This document shows, piece by piece, positions 7,071 through 10,151 of a stretch of 10,151 nucleotides of DNA. The number at the start of each line of letters is the position of its first letter. The first letter of the stretch is position 1. The stretch is from NCBI GenBank assembly GCA_035291705.1, contig DATDRM010000175.1, positions 1 to 10,151 of the forward strand. The letters run 5' to 3'. Source of the DNA: DATDRM01 sp035291705 (GTDB lineage: Bacteria; Chloroflexota; Anaerolineae; Anaerolineales; UBA4823). Below the pieces are notes generated by a model. The model saw nothing but the letters and a program-made list of their open reading frames with translations, was not told where the DNA came from and made no database searches. Both the position numbers and the translations under genes were made by a program.

Positions 7071-7973
7071 TCACCTGATACCCTTCTCCCCTATCCCCTC
7101 CAGCAACGCCTCCCACTCCTCCTCCGCCATGCCAGTCGAGTGCTCGGGGCCTGGAAAGGCTCCGGATTCGACATCTGTTATAAAGGCGTTAAACGCACGC
7201 TCCATCTCAGCGTGCAGATTGGCATACCGTCGGGCGAACTTGGGGGTAAAGCGATCGAACAATCCCAACAAATCGTGTGTGACAAGCACCTGGCCATCAC
7301 AACCTACCCCAGCTCCAATCCCGATCGTTGGGATCTCCAGGCGCTGGGTGACAAGCTCGGCTAGCCGTGCCGGGACTGACTCCAACACGACACTAAAACA
7401 ACCTGCCTCCTGCAACAGCAAGGCATCTTCCAACAATCGTTTGGCAGCCACGGCGGTCTTTCCCTGCGCCCGGAAACCGCCCAGTTGGTGAACACTCTGC
7501 GGTGTCAGACCCAGGTGGCCCATCACCGGGATGCCAGCCCCTACGATCGCCTGGATCCCTGCGACGCGCTCCCGTCCTCCCTCCAGCTTGACGGCGTCCA
7601 TCCCAGCCTCTTGCAAGAATCGCCCGGCGTTACGTAGTGCATCCTCGGCAGAAACCTGGTAGGACATAAAAGGCAAATCACCGATCAGCAGGGCATAGCG
7701 CGCTCCACGCGCCACGGCTGAGCAATGGTGAAGCATGTCGTCCATCGTAACCGGCAGCGTATTCTCATAGCCCAGTACTACCATACCCAGCGAATCACCA
7801 ACCAGGATCGCATCGACCCCTGCCTTGTCCATCATTTGTGCGGTGGGATAATCGTAAGCTGTCAGCATGGTGATCGGTTCACCATGCAGCTTCTTCTGTC
7901 GAAAATCGCGGGTAGTAAATTTTTTTCGACCCTCTAACTGGGTCGAAGAGATTGGGGGAGAATTTGTAGACAC
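7071..7973 (-). CDS. panB: 3-methyl-2-oxobutanoate hydroxymethyltransferase (ketopantoate hydroxymethyltransferase)
   Basis: PanB adds a hydroxymethyl group from 5,10-methylene-tetrahydrofolate to 2-oxoisovalerate, giving ketopantoate, the first step of pantothenate synthesis. It is a Mg-dependent TIM-barrel enzyme that usually forms decamers. I choose the GTG at 7973 (300 residues) because a perfect AAGGAGG lies 5 bases upstream; the in-frame TTG at 7988 would overlap that ribosome site. Motifs: TAYDYPTAQ (38-46), VGDSLGMV (58-65, with metal ligand D60), GDLPF (98-102, D99), VKLEGG (128-133, E131), MGHLGLTPQS (151-160) and VLESVP (196-201, likely catalytic E198), then GIGAG (218-222). The N-terminal 20 or so residues are Ser/Pro-rich and not conserved. 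It heads the panB-panE-panC-coaX cluster. Confidence 0.96.
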   Translation of the reverse strand: MSTNSPPISSTQLEGRKKFTTRDFRQKKLHGEPITMLTAYDYPTAQMMDKAGVDAILVGDSLGMVVLGYENTLPVTMDDMLHHCSAVARGARYALLIGDLPFMSYQVSAEDALRNAGRFLQEAGMDAVKLEGGRERVAGIQAIVGAGIPVMGHLGLTPQSVHQLGGFRAQGKTAVAAKRLLEDALLLQEAGCFSVVLESVPARLAELVTQRLEIPTIGIGAGVGCDGQVLVTHDLLGLFDRFTPKFARRYANLHAEMERAFNAFITDVESGAFPGPEHSTGMAEEEWEALLEGIGEKGIR

Positions 7974-7978
7974 GGTAC

Positions 7979-7985
7979 CCTCCTT
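7979..7985 (-). promoter_or_regulatory. Strong ribosome binding site that fixes the panB start
   Basis: AAGGAGG on the minus strand stands 5 bases before GTG 7973. It overlaps the alternative TTG start at 7988 downstream of that codon, so the longer protein is unlikely. Confidence 0.85.
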
Positions 7986-8050
7986 CAATTAGGGGTAGGG
8001 TCCTGGATACTGGATGGACAGCAAACTACCTGCTTTGATCAACCGATCCA

Positions 8051-8063
8051 GCCAGATCCTGGC
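8051..8063 (-). other. Small hairpin in the untranslated region before panB
   Basis: GCCAG and CTGGC form a perfect 5-bp stem with a 3-base loop in the sequence upstream of panB. It is the clearest structure in the 7974-8171 gap and may be part of the panB mRNA leader if transcription starts near 8100. It is too small to identify as a riboswitch. Confidence 0.3.
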
Positions 8064-8107
8064 ACATTGATAAATTAATCTTCTACGTTTTTCCCGTCTT
8101 GGTCTCA

Positions 8108-8136
8108 ACAAGATCCAAGCGAGAAGGCTTTGTCAA
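8108..8136 (-). promoter_or_regulatory. Candidate promoter for the panB operon
   Basis: A perfect -35 TTGACA (8136-8131 on the minus strand) is followed after 17 bases by TCTTGT, which matches the -10 consensus at only three positions. If used it would give a leader of about 127 bases before panB. The -35 is good and the -10 is poor, so this is tentative. Confidence 0.3.
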
Positions 8137-8153
8137 TATTATCTCTAATAACT

Positions 8154-8176
8154 CCTAAATTGGCAAGGCATTTAGG
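8154..8176 (-). terminator. Hairpin spanning the stop codon of the sulfotransferase gene
   Basis: CCTAAAT (8154-8160) and ATTTAGG (8170-8176) form a perfect 7-bp stem around a 9-base loop, and the TAA stop lies inside it. No U-tract follows on the minus strand (AGTTATTAGAG), so it may protect or punctuate the add-sulfotransferase transcript without being a canonical terminator. Confidence 0.3.
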
Positions 8177-8912
8177 GGGGATAACCCATTCGTTCCAGGG
8201 CAGAAGCGAACACTTTGGTGTAGCCAGCCAGTTGCTCGGCTGTGAAGACGCTCCGAAAGCGCTCGGCTTGACCCTGGTTGAAATGGGTGCCTTTCTGGTT
8301 GGCGGCTCCACGTTCCGGCCGGTATTTCTCCAGGATAGGGTGCATCCCCTTGCCACCCGCAGCCGCGCCCAAGAATCCAATCAGGCGTTCGATCTCCAGG
8401 TCATAGTTCCCCACCAAATCCTCGTAACGCACGACAAGCACTCCCTCGCTGGCCATCCACTCTTCCCAAATACGCACATAGAGACGCATATAATCCACCG
8501 CCTTGTCGAGAGAGGTCAGATGCGAGAAGGCATTCGGTCGTCCTCTATCCAGGCCGCGCTGCCCATATTCGTAAGCCGACAGCAGGGCGGCGCGCGGATC
8601 GCGATAAATATAGGTTGGGATGACCCGGCCATGCCGGATCAACTCCAGCGCGGTCCCTGTCGGTCCGGCATGGGTCTTCACCGCGTACGTATTTCCCAAT
8701 AGGGTGGGCATCAAAACCGGCAATAGGCGTAAGGGATTGAGCGTGCTGATATTGCAGTTGACCTCAGTTAATAAATTTTGCAAATGATACTGTTTGCGTA
8801 TCTGGCGCGCATCTTTGCCACCGCTGGTAAGTACCAGGTCATGGATCAGGTTGTAATGCCAGCCTGATCCGGCGCGAGGCATTCCAATAGAGATTACCAG
8901 AACGCTTTTCAT
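8172..8912 (-). CDS. PAPS-dependent sulfotransferase family protein
   Basis: The protein (246 residues) has the layout of PAPS sulfotransferases, which move a sulfuryl group from 3'-phosphoadenylyl sulfate to a hydroxyl or amine acceptor. Visible elements: the 5'-phosphosulfate loop GMPRAGSGWH (10-19), KTH (79-81, H81 likely the catalytic base), the 3'-phosphate site YRDPRAALLS (103-112, R104 and S112), VVRYEDL (160-166) and a C-terminal GTHFNQGQAERFRSVFT region (208-224) that corresponds to the second PAPS-contact loop, though its usual G-x-G-x-W pattern is not kept. No signal peptide is evident beyond a short hydrophobic strand at 3-10, which is the first beta strand of the fold. The ATG overlaps the add stop as ATGA, so it is probably translated with adenosine deaminase. 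The acceptor (lipid, glycan or small molecule) cannot be read from the sequence. Confidence 0.85.
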   Translation of the reverse strand: MKSVLVISIGMPRAGSGWHYNLIHDLVLTSGGKDARQIRKQYHLQNLLTEVNCNISTLNPLRLLPVLMPTLLGNTYAVKTHAGPTGTALELIRHGRVIPTYIYRDPRAALLSAYEYGQRGLDRGRPNAFSHLTSLDKAVDYMRLYVRIWEEWMASEGVLVVRYEDLVGNYDLEIERLIGFLGAAAGGKGMHPILEKYRPERGAANQKGTHFNQGQAERFRSVFTAEQLAGYTKVFASALERMGYPP

Positions 8913-9919
8913 CGTCCGTGTGCGGTGCTTTTACGTTTCGCCAGGGCCTGTTTTTCAGCTGCCGATAGAAAGGCGATCTCCAGGGCATTGCGCTGTGCCT
9001 GGTAGATTTGCTCCGGGCTCAATCCTGCAGCGGGTGCGGCGACTACGTACTCATGGGTCAGGTCAATCCCGCTGATCCCTGGGTCATCTGTGTTGATGGT
9101 GGCCAACACTCCCTGCTCGAGGAAATATTTCAGTGGATGGTTGGCATAACCAGGGACAGTGCTGGTTTGTACGTTGCTGGTTAAGTTCGCTTCAACACCG
9201 ATGCGGTGCTCAACCATATACGCGATCAGTGCAGGGTCTTCTGGCGCATGAACGGCGTGACCAATGCGTGTGGCCCCTAATTTCCGGATAGCCTGCCACA
9301 CGCTCTCCGCACCGGCCGCCTCTCCCGCGTGGGCTGTCACCCTCCAGCCAACCTGACGCGCCCGGCGAATGTGCTCGATAAATAAATCTCCGACAAAGTT
9401 GGCTTCATCCCCTGCCAGGTCAATTGCCACCATGTGGTCCCGATAACGGAGCAGCGCATTCAGCTCGCGCCGGGCGATCTTCGGACCATAAGTCCGGCTG
9501 AGGATGCCTATTAAATTTACTCGCATGCCAGAATCGCGCACCGCGGCCGCTATGCCATCTATGACCGCCTCCACCACCCCAGCTGGCTCCAAACCATGTG
9601 GCTCGGCCATGAACCACGGGCTGAAACGCAGCTCGACATAATCAAGGCCTTCACCTTGGGCATCCAGGACGTTCTCATAAGCCACCCGCCGGCAAGTATC
9701 ATAATTTACCAAAACGCTCACCATCAATTGCATCTTCCCAATGAAAGCCATCACACCGGGTTGAGGCTCGGTGACCTGTACAAATGGTCTCAATCCCTCG
9801 ACATCCCCCGCTGGCATCGGCAGGTTATGTTGGCGACCGAGATCAAGGATTGTCTCCAGTCGGACAGATCCATCCAGGTGGCGGTGCAGGTCAATGAAAG
9901 GCAAGGTAGGATCGATCAT
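8909..9919 (-). CDS. add: Adenosine deaminase
   Basis: Add hydrolyses adenosine and deoxyadenosine to inosine and deoxyinosine with release of ammonia; it is a Zn-dependent TIM-barrel enzyme of purine salvage. The protein is 336 residues, normal length. Zn ligands H12 and H14 lie in HRHLDGS, H197 in HAGE with catalytic E200, H221 in GHAVHA, and D278/D279 in NTDDPG. DLAGDE (167-172) and LTSNVQTS (246-253) are also typical of true adenosine deaminases. From memory the sequence is strikingly close to gammaproteobacterial Add, including the N-terminal TLPFIDLHRHLDG and the C-terminal VAAPAAGLS region, so it is more likely adenosine than adenine or aminodeoxyfutalosine deaminase. ATG 9919 has AGGA about 6 bases upstream. 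The stop overlaps the sulfotransferase start. Confidence 0.95.
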   Translation of the reverse strand: MIDPTLPFIDLHRHLDGSVRLETILDLGRQHNLPMPAGDVEGLRPFVQVTEPQPGVMAFIGKMQLMVSVLVNYDTCRRVAYENVLDAQGEGLDYVELRFSPWFMAEPHGLEPAGVVEAVIDGIAAAVRDSGMRVNLIGILSRTYGPKIARRELNALLRYRDHMVAIDLAGDEANFVGDLFIEHIRRARQVGWRVTAHAGEAAGAESVWQAIRKLGATRIGHAVHAPEDPALIAYMVEHRIGVEANLTSNVQTSTVPGYANHPLKYFLEQGVLATINTDDPGISGIDLTHEYVVAAPAAGLSPEQIYQAQRNALEIAFLSAAEKQALAKRKSTAHGR

Positions 9920-9935
9920 TTTATTCCTGAGAAGG

Positions 9936-9965
9936 GTGACACAGGGTTAATTTCAGTATTATAAT
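9936..9965 (+). promoter_or_regulatory. Sigma70-type promoter for the YtxH-like gene
   Basis: GTGACA (9936-9941, five of six to consensus) and a perfect TATAAT (9960-9965) are separated by 18 bases. The expected start near 9972 would give a leader of about 37 bases carrying AGGAG before ATG 10009. Confidence 0.65.
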
Positions 9966-9987
9966 TCCGGCAGATCAAAACTGGCAA
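9958..9987 (-). promoter_or_regulatory. Sigma70-type promoter for add, sharing its -10 with the divergent promoter
   Basis: On the minus strand TTGCCA (9987-9982, five of six) and a perfect TATAAT (9963-9958) are separated by 18 bases. The start would fall near 9951, about 31 bases before the add ATG. Its -10 overlaps the plus-strand -10 because ATTATAAT is its own reverse complement. Confidence 0.6.
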
Positions 9988-10008
9988 ATTCGCCGAGAGG
10001 AGATATCC

Positions 10009-10151
10009 ATGAATCGCACATTCAACTTCCTGTTAGGAGCGTTAATTGGCGGCTTGGTTGGCGCTACGGTCGCCATCCTGTTGACTCCCGCTTCAGGAGA
10101 AGAACTTAGATCGCAGATGAAGATGCGCGCCGATCACATCCGGGCTGACGT
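10009..10151 (+). CDS. YtxH domain-like small membrane protein, 3'-truncated by the window edge
   Basis: Only the first 47 residues are present. They show a short polar start, a glycine-rich hydrophobic segment (about residues 7-25, with GALIGGLVGA) and then TPASGEELRSQM, the pattern of YtxH-type proteins, where a small N-terminal membrane segment precedes a P-x-S-G-x-E-L-R turn and a long charged helix. Such proteins are often described as general stress or cell-envelope proteins of unknown mechanism. The ATG has AGGAG 6 bases upstream and a good promoter about 45 bases upstream. It is transcribed away from add. Confidence 0.75.
   Translation, partial: MNRTFNFLLGALIGGLVGATVAILLTPASGEELRSQMKMRADHIRAD

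Noticed and set aside
7069..7116. Longer panE starting at 7116
   Set aside because: It would overlap the end of panB and add a non-conserved Gly-rich tail; ATG 7068 has a ribosome site and sits right before the Rossmann strand.
6892..7491. A 199-codon plus-strand frame over panE and panB
   Set aside because: It is antisense to two strongly identified genes, and its translation is Ser/Asn/Pro-rich without domain features.
7974..7988. Longer panB starting at TTG 7988
   Set aside because: The perfect AAGGAGG lies inside this extension, 5 bases before GTG 7973, so the GTG is the better start.
8130..8702. A 190-codon plus-strand frame over the sulfotransferase gene
   Set aside because: The minus-strand frame carries all the PAPS-binding motifs; the plus-strand translation shows none of any family.
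1..10151. Selenocysteine (in-frame TGA) genes in the window, suggested by selA
   Set aside because: All identified genes have full-length frames without internal TGA and end where the families end; no extension beyond a TGA stop looked conserved.

Overview
The window is a compact, moderately GC-rich bacterial chromosomal segment with short intergenic gaps, several 4-bp gene overlaps and recognisable Shine-Dalgarno sites. The gene set is mostly housekeeping: SelA, an M24 peptidase, TsaD and TsaC, the pantothenate/CoA genes with a type III kinase, adenosine deaminase and a YtxH-like protein. This would suit a Chloroflexota (Anaerolineae-like) genome, but that placement is an impression from protein style and not a computed result. 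No rRNA, tRNA, CRISPR array or prophage was seen, and no stretch longer than 300 bases lacks a gene.

Left part, plus strand (1-3322): the C-terminal two thirds of selA runs by an ATGA overlap into an M24 (Xaa-Pro peptidase-like) gene. After 35 bases comes tsaD, whose first codons are made of a CT-rich quasi-repeat. tsaD then faces tsaC (minus strand, 4155-3538) across a 215-base gap that contains a GC-rich hairpin. These two genes supply two steps of tRNA t6A synthesis.

Middle part, minus strand (7973-4285): panB, panE, panC and coaX lie in pathway order. Together they cover ketoisovalerate to ketopantoate to pantoate to pantothenate to 4'-phosphopantothenate, except that panD (beta-alanine supply) is not here. 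panB-panE and panC-coaX are separated by only 2 and 3 bases. Between panE and panC sits a 94-base hairpin-forming element with 14-bp terminal inverted repeats and a perfect 5-bp target duplication (AAGTC), which looks like a MITE-type insertion.

Right part (8172-10151): adenosine deaminase (add) overlaps a PAPS-type sulfotransferase by ATGA on the minus strand. Divergent to it is the start of a small YtxH-like membrane protein on the plus strand. The 89-base gap between them carries two face-to-face promoters that share one palindromic -10 box, ATTATAAT, each with an 18-bp spacer.

No wholly new multi-gene system is evident. The most unusual items are the MITE inside the pantothenate operon, the shared palindromic -10 promoter, the add-sulfotransferase coupling, the repeat-derived N-terminus of TsaD and the 13-residue metal-ligand spacing in the M24 protein.
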